Part shown: positions 8,571-17,335 of the stretch, in pieces
Layout of the letters: each line of letters opens with the position of its first letter
How positions within the stretch are numbered: the first letter of the stretch is position 1
Assembly (NCBI GenBank): GCA_035506575.1
Contig: DATJPD010000177.1
Span: 12,591 to 76,590 of the forward strand
Reading direction: 5' to 3'
From: DATJPD01 sp035506575
GTDB lineage: Bacteria > Pseudomonadota > Alphaproteobacteria > CACIAM-22H2
DNA: 64,000 bases
Made by a program: the position numbers and the translations under genes
The notes under the pieces: model-generated
The model's input: the letters and a program-made list of their open reading frames with translations, nothing else
Database searches by the model: none
What the model was told of the DNA's origin: nothing

Positions 8571-10346
8571 ATGTCGGATCTGCAGGACAGGCTGGCACGC
8601 GCGGTGTCGCAGATCGGGGCCGGGCAGCTCGGCGAAGCGGAGGCCCTGTTCCGCGACGTGCTTCGAGAGGAGCCGTCGAATGCGGATGCGCTGCACTTCC
8701 TCGGGGTCATTCTGGGGCAGCGCGGCGAAACGGCCGCCGCGATCGACAGCATCCGGCGGGCGGTCGAGCTCCGGCCCAACGCGCCCGCCTTCCACAACAA
8801 CCTCGGCAAGGCGCTGGAAAGCGCCGGCGACCTGACGGGCGCCGTTCGAAGCTATCGCCGCGCCGTGGAGCTGGCTCCTGCCTATGCTGGCGCATCGTTC
8901 AATCTCGGCACCGCCCTCATGGCGCGCGGCGACGTCAAAGGGGCCGAGGAGTCGCTGCGGCACGTGCTCGCGATCGAACCGCAGCACCGGGGCGCGCGCC
9001 GCAACCTCGCTGCCACGCTGATGCGGCAAGGCCGCTGCCATGAGGGCGTGGGTCTGCTCGACGGCCTGGCGGCCGAACCTCCGGCCGATGTGGAGCTTTA
9101 CCGCACGTTCATCACGGCCATCCTGTACGACCCCGAGCTGGACGAAGACGCCAAGTTCGCCGTGCATCGGCGCTTCGAAGCCGCATGCGCCTCACCGCAT
9201 TACGGCGTGGCCGAGCCGTTTCGGAACAGCCCCGATCCGGGGCGCAGGATCCGCATCGGCTGGCTGTCGTCGGATTTCCGCGATCATCCGCTCGCTTGGA
9301 ATCTCATGCCGATCTTCGGCGGCCTCGATCGGGGCCGCTTCGCCATGACCTGCTACGCGGACGTGATCTCGCCGGACGAAACGACGGCGTGGTTCCGCGA
9401 GCGCGCCGACGGCTGGCACGACATCAAAGGCATCACCGATCGCAGCGTGGCGGCCCTTGTTCGAGACGATGTCATTGATGTGCTGGTGATCCTGGGAGGC
9501 CGCTTCGATCGCAACCGGCCGCTCGTCGCGGCCTTCCGGCCGGCACCCGTCCAGGTGAGTCTGTTCGATGCCGCCACCAGCGGCATGACAACTGTCGATT
9601 ACCTGATCTCCGACTGGGACATGGTGCCGGCCAAGCCTCGGGAGCGCTTCACCGAGCGGGTGCTTCACTTGCCAAGCTTCTACGTCCACCCGCAGATCGA
9701 GGACGCGCCGGATGTGGTCCCGCGGCCGATTTCACCCCGCGGCGAAGTCACGTTTGCGAGCTTCAATAATCCGAGCAAGCTCAACGACCGCGTGCTCCAG
9801 CTGTGGGCCCGCATCCTGCGGGCGGTCCCGAACTCCCGGCTGCTGCTAAAATACTCCAATGATGTTTTGCCTATTCGGCCGCGCCTCGAAGGGCTGCTGG
9901 CCGCCGAATCCATCGGTCGTGAGCGGCTGCACATCGCCGGGCGCGACGAGCGTCGCACCAGCCACCTGGCAGCTTATGCCGAGGTCGACGTGGCACTCGA
10001 CCCGTTTCCATTCAATGGATCGACCGCCACATTCGAAGCGCTGTGGATGGGCGTCCCGGTCGTGACCCTCGAAGGATCGAGCGTCATGTCGCGCTGGGCC
10101 GCATCGCTGCTCCGCCATGCCGGGTACGGCGATCTCGTCGCCCGCTCGCTCGACGACTACGTGGCGCTCGCAGCACGGCTGGCCTCCGATCCGGCTTACC
10201 TCGCGCGGACCAGCGCTGCCCTGCGCGAGCGGGTGCGGCAGTCTTCGTTATGTGACGGACCGCGCGCGGCGCGGTACTTCGGCCGGGCGATGCGGGCGGT
10301 CTGGCGCCGATGGTGTGCTGCGCAAGCGGCGGCGCGGCCGTCCTGA
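8571..10346 (+). CDS. TPR-repeat O-GlcNAc transferase-like protein (SPINDLY/GT41)
   Basis: 591 aa, third gene of the operon, 6 bp after the methyltransferase. About five TPRs cover residues 1-190. Catalytic landmarks are H239 in FRDHP, GRFDRNRP at 310-317, K403 in PSKLND and the block FNGSTATFEALWMGVP. It belongs to the same derived subgroup as the genes at 4912, 17336 and 19192. Its second to fourth TPRs are strikingly like those of the following gene (shared NADALHFLGV and AFHxNLGKAL), whereas their catalytic domains differ greatly. Acceptor and sugar donor are unknown. Confidence 0.92.
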   Translation: MSDLQDRLARAVSQIGAGQLGEAEALFRDVLREEPSNADALHFLGVILGQRGETAAAIDSIRRAVELRPNAPAFHNNLGKALESAGDLTGAVRSYRRAVELAPAYAGASFNLGTALMARGDVKGAEESLRHVLAIEPQHRGARRNLAATLMRQGRCHEGVGLLDGLAAEPPADVELYRTFITAILYDPELDEDAKFAVHRRFEAACASPHYGVAEPFRNSPDPGRRIRIGWLSSDFRDHPLAWNLMPIFGGLDRGRFAMTCYADVISPDETTAWFRERADGWHDIKGITDRSVAALVRDDVIDVLVILGGRFDRNRPLVAAFRPAPVQVSLFDAATSGMTTVDYLISDWDMVPAKPRERFTERVLHLPSFYVHPQIEDAPDVVPRPISPRGEVTFASFNNPSKLNDRVLQLWARILRAVPNSRLLLKYSNDVLPIRPRLEGLLAAESIGRERLHIAGRDERRTSHLAAYAEVDVALDPFPFNGSTATFEALWMGVPVVTLEGSSVMSRWAASLLRHAGYGDLVARSLDDYVALAARLASDPAYLARTSAALRERVRQSSLCDGPRAARYFGRAMRAVWRRWCAAQAAARPS

Positions 10347-10352
10347 GCGACC

Positions 10353-12440
10353 ATGGCGGATGTGCAGAAAAGCCTCGAGCTTGGGCTCGCGCACCAGCGG
10401 GCCGGCCGGCTTGCCGATGCCGAAGCGCTCTACCGGCAGGTCCTGCGGGAGCAGCCGGACAACGCCGACGCGCTGCATTTCCTGGGCGTCGTTTTCGCCC
10501 AGCGCGGCGATCCCGCGGCTGCGGTCGACACGCTTCGGCAGGCGGTGGCGCTCCGGCCGGACGCTCCCGCCTTCCACGGCAACCTGGGCAAGGCTCTTGC
10601 GGAGACGGGGAACTTCGACGGAGCGGTTGCGAGCCTGCGCCGGGCGCTCGAGCTGGCACCCGGCTATCGCGTGGCGCTGCTGCGGCTCGGAGACGTGCTG
10701 GCGCGCGCCGGCCGGCCGAACGACGCCGTCGCACTGTATCAGGCGGCTTTGCGCGAATCGCCCGGCGACGCGGAGGTCGTGTCCGCCCTCGGGGGAGTTC
10801 TGCGCGAGCTCGGACGCCATGCGGAGGCGGCCGAGCTGCTGTCGCCGATCATCGATCGATATCCGGAATACCCGCAGCTGGCCAACGACCTGGCCGTGAG
10901 TCTGCAGGCGCTCGAACGGTACGACGAAGCGGTCGCCGTCTGGAAGGCGCTCATCGAGCGCTCGCCGCAGTACTACCTCTCCTACCTCAATCTGGCGAGC
11001 GAGTACGCGAACGATGGCGACCGGGACCAGGCGATGGCGACCTACAGCGCAGCGCTGCGCGTCCGGCCGGAGCCCGCGGTCGAGCTGCGCCGGGCCGTCA
11101 CGGTGTCGCCGCTGCCGGCCTCGAACGCCGAAATCCGCGCCACCCGCGACGAGATGATGGGCAGGCTCCAGGCGCTCCTGGCGAGGCCGCCGGTCATCGA
11201 AGATCCTTTGGGCCAGGTCAACCTCACGTCGTTTTTCCTTGCCTATCACGGGATGGACGATCGGCCGTTGAACGAGGCGATCGCGCAGCTCTATCTCAAG
11301 TCGTGCCTGTCGCTGGCGTACGTGGCACCGCATTGCCGGGGCGGCGCGAGGCGCGCAAGCCGGCGGCTGCGGGTCGGCCTCGTGTCCACGTACTTTCACG
11401 GCCATACGATTGGCCAGCTCAATCGCGGTCTGGTCGAGACGATCGACCGCACGCGGATCGAGCTGTTCGTGTTCTATACGCCCTTTCTGTCGCCGCGGCC
11501 GGCGCAGGATCCGGTACGCGACGCGTTCCTCGCAAGCCCGGAGCACGCGATCGCCCTGCCCTTCGACCTGCCCCAGGCGCGCGAGATAATCGCAGCGGCG
11601 GAGCTGGACGTTCTCTATTACACGGATGTCGGGATGGCGGCCTTCACCTACTACCTGGCGTTCTCGCGCCTAGCTCGGGTGCAATGCGTCGCGTGGGGCC
11701 ATCCGGATACGACCGGCATCCCGACCCTGGACTATTTCGCATCCTGCGGCGCCATGGAGCCGGCCGGCGGCGAGCGTCATTATTCCGAACGCCTGGCACG
11801 CCTGCCGGGCACCACGCTGTTCTATCACCGGCCCGAGGCGCCATCGGCCATCACCCGCGAGCGCCTGGGTCTGCCGGCGGGGAGGCTTTATGTGTGTCCG
11901 CAAAGCCTGTTCAAATTTCATCCCGATTTCGACGCTGCTCTGATCGACATCTTGCATCGCGACCGCGACGGGTGGCTGATCCTGGTGGATCAGCACCGAC
12001 CAAGATATCGCGAGAGACTGCAGCGGCGGCTTTCGGCGTCGGGCGGCGACGATGTCATCGGACGGATCAGGTACCTGCCGGCGCTGCCGCGCGCCGAGTT
12101 CATCGGGCTGATGCGCGCCGCCGACGTGATGCTCGATCCGTTCCACTTCAGCGGCGGGAATACCAGCCTCGAAGCCCTGTCGGTGGGGACGCCGATCGTG
12201 ACCTGGCCCGGTGAATTCATGCGGGGCCGCCATACCTTCGGGTTCTATCGCCTGATGGGCATCGAAGACTGCGTGGTGCCCGATCAGGCCGCTTATGCCG
12301 AGACGGCGGTGGAGATCGCGGCAGCTCCCGGGCGGCGGACCGAGCTCGCTCAATCAATTGCCGACAAAAGCGCTGTGCTGTTTGAGGATAAAGCCTCGAT
12401 TCGGGCACTCGAGAACTGGTTGATCCGTGTCGCCGGCTGA
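10353..12440 (+). CDS. Divergent TPR-GT41 glycosyltransferase
   Basis: 695 aa, fourth gene of the operon. The TPR array (about 1-250) closely resembles that of the preceding gene, but the catalytic domain is a distant GT41-like form. Candidate catalytic residues are H351 in FHGHTIG and K521 in FKFHPD. The donor-site loop reads FSGGNTSLEALSVGTP instead of FxGSTTxFEALWMGVP. The GRFDxNRP signature is absent; that stretch reads TDVGMAAFTYY. Active-site landmarks survive, so it is probably functional, with a different donor or acceptor. It is a clear case of one TPR type joined to a different transferase. Confidence 0.85.
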   Translation: MADVQKSLELGLAHQRAGRLADAEALYRQVLREQPDNADALHFLGVVFAQRGDPAAAVDTLRQAVALRPDAPAFHGNLGKALAETGNFDGAVASLRRALELAPGYRVALLRLGDVLARAGRPNDAVALYQAALRESPGDAEVVSALGGVLRELGRHAEAAELLSPIIDRYPEYPQLANDLAVSLQALERYDEAVAVWKALIERSPQYYLSYLNLASEYANDGDRDQAMATYSAALRVRPEPAVELRRAVTVSPLPASNAEIRATRDEMMGRLQALLARPPVIEDPLGQVNLTSFFLAYHGMDDRPLNEAIAQLYLKSCLSLAYVAPHCRGGARRASRRLRVGLVSTYFHGHTIGQLNRGLVETIDRTRIELFVFYTPFLSPRPAQDPVRDAFLASPEHAIALPFDLPQAREIIAAAELDVLYYTDVGMAAFTYYLAFSRLARVQCVAWGHPDTTGIPTLDYFASCGAMEPAGGERHYSERLARLPGTTLFYHRPEAPSAITRERLGLPAGRLYVCPQSLFKFHPDFDAALIDILHRDRDGWLILVDQHRPRYRERLQRRLSASGGDDVIGRIRYLPALPRAEFIGLMRAADVMLDPFHFSGGNTSLEALSVGTPIVTWPGEFMRGRHTFGFYRLMGIEDCVVPDQAAYAETAVEIAAAPGRRTELAQSIADKSAVLFEDKASIRALENWLIRVAG

Positions 12441-12461
12441 CATCGCTGGGAAGAGACGGCC

Positions 12462-13592
12462 ATGAACGCGCTGTCTATCGCCTTCGCCGACTTCGGATCG
12501 CTTCCGTACGACGTGGAGACGCCCCTGGCGCGGCCGATCGCCGGGTCCGAATCGGCGCTGTGCTATCTGGCGGTCGAGCTCGCGCGGCGCGGACACCGGG
12601 TCGTGATCCTCAACAACGCGCCAGCCCATCGCATCGTGTCGGGCGTGGAGATGCTGCCCCGCAAGTCGATCCCGGACGATTATCTCCGCCAAACGGGATT
12701 CGATGCGCTTGTGGTGTTGAATGGTCCGGCGGAGGCCTGCGTGCTGCGTGATGAATTGCCGTCGCGCACCGTGCTTGCCATGTGGACCGGGCATGACTGC
12801 GACATCGCGGCGATCGCCGATCTGGCGAGGCCGGAGATCTGCCGCGGGTGGCAAAAGATCGTTTGCGTTTCGGAGTGGCACCGCCGGCGCTATCTCGACG
12901 TATTCCGCGCGGATCCGAAGCAGGTCGAGGTGCGGCGCAATGCGATCGGCCCCCGGTTCGAGTCGTTGTTCGCTGATGCCGCGGATCTGCGCCGGCGCAA
13001 GCTGCGGCCGTGGCGACTGGCCTATACCAGTACGCCGTTCCGGGGCTTGGACGTGCTGCTGGACGTCTTTCCGCAGCTCTCCGGTGACTGCGGCCTCGCG
13101 ATCTACTCCAGCATGCGCATCTATGGCCTCGAGCGCGAGGATGCGAGGTTTGCCGCGCTTTACGACCAGGCGCGCCAGACGCCGAGGGTGTCTTACGTGG
13201 GCTCGGTGCCTCAGCCGGAGCTGGCGAGGGTGCTGACCGAGGTTTCGATCCTCAGTTATCCGAACACCTATCCCGAAACCAGCTGTATCGCCGTGATGGA
13301 GGCGCTCGCCGCGGGCGCTCTGGTGGTGACCAGCGACTTGGGCGCTCTGCCCGAGACGACGATGGGGCTGGCCGAGCTCGTTCCCAATCACCAGGCCGTC
13401 GGGCTCCAGGAGTTCCGTCGGCGTTACTTGCTGCGGCTCCAGTCGGCACTCGATGCGATCGATGCAGATCCACAACATGCCGCCGAGCGCTCGTACGCGC
13501 AGACCCAGACGATGAACGCCGGGCATACCTGGCGGGTGCGGGCCGCGGAGTGGGAGGCGATGATCGCGGCCTGGCGCGCCGGGCGCAGCTAG
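12462..13592 (+). CDS. GT4-type glycosyltransferase
   Basis: 376 aa GT-B fold glycosyltransferase, last gene of the operon, 21 bp after the divergent GT41 with GGGAAGAGA upstream. The C-terminal half has the GT4 hallmark EX7E (ETSCIAVME) in the nucleotide-sugar site followed by ALAAGALVV. The N-terminal Rossmann half has the GSE acceptor/phosphate loop (PIAGSESALCYLA). It would act in the cytoplasm, perhaps extending the sugar placed by the GT41 enzymes; that role is inferred from the operon only. It overlaps the convergent yggS gene by 4 bp. Confidence 0.85.
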   Translation: MNALSIAFADFGSLPYDVETPLARPIAGSESALCYLAVELARRGHRVVILNNAPAHRIVSGVEMLPRKSIPDDYLRQTGFDALVVLNGPAEACVLRDELPSRTVLAMWTGHDCDIAAIADLARPEICRGWQKIVCVSEWHRRRYLDVFRADPKQVEVRRNAIGPRFESLFADAADLRRRKLRPWRLAYTSTPFRGLDVLLDVFPQLSGDCGLAIYSSMRIYGLEREDARFAALYDQARQTPRVSYVGSVPQPELARVLTEVSILSYPNTYPETSCIAVMEALAAGALVVTSDLGALPETTMGLAELVPNHQAVGLQEFRRRYLLRLQSALDAIDADPQHAAERSYAQTQTMNAGHTWRVRAAEWEAMIAAWRAGRS

Positions 13593-14266
13593 CGCGGAGC
13601 GGCGGCCCGCGCCCCGAAGATCGCCGTTCCGACGCGCACGCTCGTGGCGCCCTCTGCGATCGCGATCTCGAAGTCGCCGCTCATCCCCATGCTGAGGCGC
13701 TGCAGGCCCGCCCGCTGCGCCAGTTGGCGCAGCATCGCAAAATGCGGGGCAGGCGGTGCGTCGACCGGCGGGATGCACATCAGCCCTTCGATCCGCAGGC
13801 GGTAGCGGCTCCGGCACTCGTCCACGAATTCGAGAGCCTGCTGCGGGAGCACGCCGGCCTTCTGCGGCTCCTCGCCGGTATTGACCTGGACGAAGCACGG
13901 GAGGGGCCGCGCGAGCCTCTCCATAGCGGCGGCCAAGGCGGCGGCGAGCTTCGGCCGGTCGACCGTTTCGATCAGGTCGAACAGTCGGACCGCGTCGCTC
14001 GCCTTGTTGGTCTGCAGGGGGCCGATCAGATGCAGCCGCAGGCCCGGAAATTGGCCGCGGAGCGAGGGAAACTTGCGCTCGGCCTCCTGGACGCGGTTTT
14101 CGCCGAACACCGCCTGGCCGGCCAATAGCGCGTCCCGGACGGCGTCGGCGTCGTGCGTCTTAGACACCGCGACGAGCTCGATCCCGGCTGGATCCCGTCC
14201 GGCGGCCAGCGCAGCGGCGGTGATCCGGGCGCGGACGGCGGCAAGATTATCGGCAATCGCGGCCAT
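13589..14266 (-). CDS. yggS: YggS/PLPBP-family pyridoxal phosphate homeostasis protein
   Basis: 225 aa single-domain PLP-binding TIM-barrel protein. K36 in the AVSKT motif is the PLP Schiff-base lysine. FGENRVQE, HLIGPLQTNK and the C-terminal SMGMSGDFEIAI are family signatures. YggS buffers free PLP and affects amino-acid and B6 homeostasis; no catalytic activity is established. It is the usual full length. It runs convergent to the GT4 gene and downstream of the porin unit, separated from it by a strong terminator. Confidence 0.93.
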   Translation of the reverse strand: MAAIADNLAAVRARITAAALAAGRDPAGIELVAVSKTHDADAVRDALLAGQAVFGENRVQEAERKFPSLRGQFPGLRLHLIGPLQTNKASDAVRLFDLIETVDRPKLAAALAAAMERLARPLPCFVQVNTGEEPQKAGVLPQQALEFVDECRSRYRLRIEGLMCIPPVDAPPAPHFAMLRQLAQRAGLQRLSMGMSGDFEIAIAEGATSVRVGTAIFGARAAAPR

Positions 14267-14313
14267 GCCCCATCATCGGCAGCGGCCGGGCCGGCCACAA
14301 GAGGATGCACAAG

Positions 14314-14342
14314 AAAAAAGGGGCGGCCGAAGCCGCCCCTTT
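14314..14342 (-). terminator. Intrinsic terminator of the porin gene (UUCG tetraloop)
   Basis: On the minus strand an 8-bp perfect GC stem (GGGGCGGC/GCCGCCCC) closes a TTCG tetraloop and is followed by six T residues. The AAA/TTT flanks extend the stem to 11 bp. It lies 26 bp past the porin stop. UUCG is an unusually stable RNA tetraloop. Confidence 0.9.
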
Positions 14343-14367
14343 CGGGTAGTCGCCTCTGATACGGAGA

Positions 14368-15609
14368 TCAGAAGTTCAAGAGCAGACCGGTCATCAGGCC
14401 GGTTGCGTTGTTCTTGTCCACACCGCTGGTGCTGGCGTTGCCCCTGACGTTGAAGTGGAACACCGAGGCCTCCACGTTCACGCCCGGCCCAAGCTGATAC
14501 CGACCCGTGACGGCACCGCCCTCGACTCGGTCGGAGCCGTTGTTGTTTCCGGCGGTGGTCAGACCTTTGTTGTGGCCATTGAAGTAGTCGATGCCGACGA
14601 CAGCCGGACCGAAGGTGTAGGTCAGGCCGAGATCGTACGACGAGCCGTTGAGCAGCTGACCCGTGGCACCCGTCCAGCCCGCGCCCGACATCGCCGTCGC
14701 AGCACCGGTCTGACCGGCACTGACCGCCGCGTAGTCCTTCTGCTTCAGGTACGAGCCACCGACCCGGAAGCCGGCGTAGCCGACCTGCGCGCCAGCCAGA
14801 TAGCCCTGCGGATCGCTCAGCGTACCGTTGCTGATCGCACCGGTGCTGTCCGGCTTCGAGAAGCGGGCATAACCGGCCGACGCCGCGATGTCGATCGCGC
14901 CGAACGCCCGGGTGAAGTTCAAGCCCGCGGTGAAGCCGCTGTGGTAGGTGTTCGAGTTGTAGCGAACGCCACCGATGCCGCCACGGTCCTGAGTGATCTC
15001 AGGAACGTACGACAGACCGATCTGGAAGCCCTCGAAACGCGGAGTGAAGTACGAGATCTTCTCCGAGTCGTTGTCGCCCATACGCGGCAGGGTCGTGTTG
15101 ATTGGAGTATCGAGGATGCTCGAGCCCGACGGGTTGGCGACGAGGTTGCTGGTGAACGACTGCACACCAGCGGTCGCGATGCCCAGGGCCGCGTCCGGAG
15201 CATGGATGCTCATCTTGTAGGCCGAGTTGTCAGTCGAACCGATTTCGATTCGGCCAAACGCGCCTTCGATGATGCCGAACGATTCGTCGATCTGGTCGCT
15301 CTCGGTGTTGGCTTCGAGTTCGACGCGCAGGGCGACCGAGATGCCGTTCGCCAGCGTCGTCTTGCCCTGGAACCAGATTTCAGAGTCGTTATTGACCTGC
15401 ACCGGGGTCGGCTTGGCGGTAACGCCCGTCGACCCAGAACCCATCGTGCGGTCCTTCTGGTCGGTGTACGACAGGAATTGATACATGTAGCCGCCGACCG
15501 TGATCTGAATCGGCGACGACGCCGGGGCCGTCTGAGCGCTCGCTGCTCCCGCCGTGGCCACCAAGCCGGCCGCGACGAGCGCGCTCGTGGACAGTAGTTG
15601 TTTCTTCAT
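14368..15609 (-). CDS. Outer-membrane porin (Gram-negative general porin family)
   Basis: 413 aa. A signal peptide ends at about residue 25 (AGAASAQ), followed by a beta-barrel rich in alternating aromatic and polar strands. Landmarks are IQITVGGYMYQFLSY near the mature N-terminus, FGRIEIGSTDNSAY and a C-terminal strand ending in LLNF, the terminal Phe being the usual BAM recognition feature. Such porins form trimers for passive uptake of small solutes. AGAGGG precedes the ATG by 8 nt. It has its own upstream region of nearly 500 bp and a strong terminator, consistent with a highly expressed monocistronic gene. It is close to the GT41 operon, but nothing shows that it is glycosylated. Confidence 0.92.
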   Translation of the reverse strand: MKKQLLSTSALVAAGLVATAGAASAQTAPASSPIQITVGGYMYQFLSYTDQKDRTMGSGSTGVTAKPTPVQVNNDSEIWFQGKTTLANGISVALRVELEANTESDQIDESFGIIEGAFGRIEIGSTDNSAYKMSIHAPDAALGIATAGVQSFTSNLVANPSGSSILDTPINTTLPRMGDNDSEKISYFTPRFEGFQIGLSYVPEITQDRGGIGGVRYNSNTYHSGFTAGLNFTRAFGAIDIAASAGYARFSKPDSTGAISNGTLSDPQGYLAGAQVGYAGFRVGGSYLKQKDYAAVSAGQTGAATAMSGAGWTGATGQLLNGSSYDLGLTYTFGPAVVGIDYFNGHNKGLTTAGNNNGSDRVEGGAVTGRYQLGPGVNVEASVFHFNVRGNASTSGVDKNNATGLMTGLLLNF

Positions 15610-15702
15610 AAGGTGCCCTCTCCAGTTTGTTTTGCGCAGCCTCGCGGCTGAATCTTTCTAGCCTTACGGCTGGTCCCCCGCCTGCTTGGCTAGACCGGTG
15701 CG

Positions 15703-15732
15703 TTTATTTCATGCAGCTTTGTTGGGCGTCAA
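15703..15732 (-). promoter_or_regulatory. Candidate porin promoter
   Basis: On the minus strand TTGACG (15732-15727) is separated by 18 nt from AATAAA (15708-15703). This is a sigma70-like pair matching five and four of six consensus bases. It would give a 5' leader of about 90 nt before the porin ATG. It was called by eye. Confidence 0.4.
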
Positions 15733-15933
15733 ACGGTTTTCCGTAAAACTGTGTTGAAAATGGTAATCTGTGGCGGCAAAGACACACCCCGCCAAGCCGC
15801 AGATCAGGATTACATGTGGCTTATAACTATTTGTTATCGCATGATATTCGTTACGATAAAGCTGCGCTTTTTGGGTTAGTAATTAAATTTCGTTAGGCTC
15901 GGGCGCGCCGGAACGGGCCATTCGGCGCCACGC

Positions 15934-15963
15934 TTGCCGGCCCGAATACGAAAAAGTTATAGT
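15934..15963 (+). promoter_or_regulatory. Candidate promoter for the DUF3576 gene
   Basis: TTGCCG (15934-15939) and TATAGT (15958-15963) are separated by 18 nt, about 120 nt upstream of the ATG at 16083. The -10 matches five of six consensus bases and the -35 four of six. It was called by eye. Confidence 0.4.
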
Positions 15964-16082
15964 GATTTAGCGGATCGGGCCGCGGGTTCAGCGGGTCGCG
16001 GCGCGATCAGTTACAGAGAGACAGAGACTACAGAGACTAAGGGCCTGCCGGCCTGAATCGCCGGCGACTTTGGGGAAGCGAG

Positions 16083-16652
16083 ATGAGCGAAATTCGGGCC
16101 TCTTCTATGGGCCGGGCGATAGTTCGGCTGTTGGCGGCTGCGGCGCTCGTGGCGGCGACCGCGTGCAGCAGCGACAACACGCAGTACACGTATCCCGAGA
16201 AGACCGGCAAAAGCGGAGGGGCCAGCACCTACAGCCCGACGGGACAGAAAAACGACAGCGTGTTCGGCGCCGACGGTCTCAACCTGTTCGGCAGCGGCAA
16301 GAAGGAGGATCCGGGCGGCGGTGGCATCGGGGTCAACAGCTATCTCTGGCGGGCCTCGCTCGATTCCATCGCGTTCATGCCTCTCGCGTCCGCCGACCCG
16401 TTCGGCGGAGTGATCATTACCGACTGGTACACGCCGCCCGAGACGCCCAACGAGCGGTTCAAGCTCAACATCTACATCCTGGGCCGGCAGCTGCGGGCCG
16501 ATGGAGTGAAGGCAGCGGTGTTCCGGCAACGGCGGGACGATACCGGCGCGTGGATCGACGCCGCGGTGGAGACCAAGACCGCGGTCGATCTGGAGAACGT
16601 GATCTTGACGCGCGCCCGTCAGCTGCGCATCGACAACGAGCGGCCGCAGTAA
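16083..16652 (+). CDS. DUF3576 lipoprotein
   Basis: 189 aa. A hydrophobic signal ends in a lipobox with C28 as the likely lipidated residue (AATAC-SS). A Gly/Ser-rich linker follows, then the DUF3576 domain (GVNSYLWRASLDSI, FMPLASADPFGGVIITDWY). DUF3576 is characteristic of Alphaproteobacteria. Its role is not established, but the fold and position suggest an envelope protein. In relatives this gene normally directly precedes leuS; here 11 kb of glycosyltransferase genes separate the two. GGGGAAG lies a few bases before the ATG. Confidence 0.9.
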   Translation: MSEIRASSMGRAIVRLLAAAALVAATACSSDNTQYTYPEKTGKSGGASTYSPTGQKNDSVFGADGLNLFGSGKKEDPGGGGIGVNSYLWRASLDSIAFMPLASADPFGGVIITDWYTPPETPNERFKLNIYILGRQLRADGVKAAVFRQRRDDTGAWIDAAVETKTAVDLENVILTRARQLRIDNERPQ

Positions 16653-16760
16653 CGCTTCGGGCAATCCACGCGGCTCCACCCGCACAGTCGCGGCCCGGGC
16701 CGCGCGCGCAGTTGCGCGCCGCCGGCACCAGGCTAGACGGAACCATAGGAACGCAAGACC

Positions 16761-17333
16761 ATGCCGGGCGACATCGAAGTCTTCGATAACGCCGTGCCGC
16801 CGCAGCTGGTCGAAACGCTGGATGAGATCGTGCGCATGCCGATCTGGAAGCACGGCGTCAAATCCTCGCCCGACGATCCGCTGAGCTTCTGGTTCGCTCC
16901 GTTCGCCGACAGCGAGCCGGCCCTGGAGAAGTTTTCGCCCGAGCTGTTTGCGTTGTGGCTATGCGCCAAGCGGTTGCTGAAGGGCGAGCACCGGATCGAG
17001 CTCGCCTACGCCAACGGCCAGACCTACGGGCAATCCGGCGAGATCCACACCGACACCAACGAGCCGGGCCGCAAGACGGTCGTCTTCTATTGCAATCGCG
17101 TGTGGCAGCCCAACTGGCACGGCGAGACACTCTTCTATACGCCCGATCACGGGGACGTCATTCGGGCGGTGCTGCCCAAACCCGGCCGCATCGTGATCTT
17201 CGATTCCGACATCCCGCATGCCGGCCGCGACCCCAGCCGTCTGTGCCCGCTGATTCGCGTGACGATCACGTTCAAGCTGCAACCGGCCTGGGTGCCGGTC
17301 ATCAGTCCGCCGGCGACCGTCGCAGTGCCCTGA
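16761..17333 (+). CDS. 2OG-Fe(II) oxygenase (prolyl hydroxylase-like)
   Basis: 190 aa, compact double-stranded beta-helix oxygenase. The iron-binding facial triad is H96-x-D98 (GEIHTD) and H153 (IPHAGRD), with R166 positioned to bind 2-oxoglutarate. The FYCN and HGETLFY stretches match P4H-like family members. It needs Fe(II), O2 and 2-oxoglutarate and should hydroxylate a peptide, sugar or small molecule; the substrate is unknown. A GC-rich palindrome lies in the 108-bp gap before it. It is convergent with the GT41 operon, 2 bp apart. Hydroxylation may create or prepare glycosylation sites; that is inference. Confidence 0.85.
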   Translation: MPGDIEVFDNAVPPQLVETLDEIVRMPIWKHGVKSSPDDPLSFWFAPFADSEPALEKFSPELFALWLCAKRLLKGEHRIELAYANGQTYGQSGEIHTDTNEPGRKTVVFYCNRVWQPNWHGETLFYTPDHGDVIRAVLPKPGRIVIFDSDIPHAGRDPSRLCPLIRVTITFKLQPAWVPVISPPATVAVP

Positions 17334-17335
17334 CC

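Larger units (their letters stand above)
15610..16082. promoter_or_regulatory. 473-bp AT-rich divergent intergenic region (porin / DUF3576)
   Basis: This is the only gene-free stretch over 300 bp in the window. It is much more AT-rich than its surroundings between 15720 and 15900. It carries candidate promoters on both strands (listed separately) and an imperfect hairpin, ATCTGTGGC (15766-15774) with GCCGCAGAT (15796-15804), one wobble pair on the plus strand. The last part contains short GA-rich near-repeats (acagagagacagagactac). I see no ORF or known RNA in it. Confidence 0.6.

Noticed and set aside
16690..16722. GC-rich palindromes (GCGGCCCGGGCCGC and GCGCGC-AGTT-GCGCGC) after the DUF3576 gene, considered as a terminator
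   Set aside because: There is no T-run downstream and such GC palindromes are common in this composition; not called.
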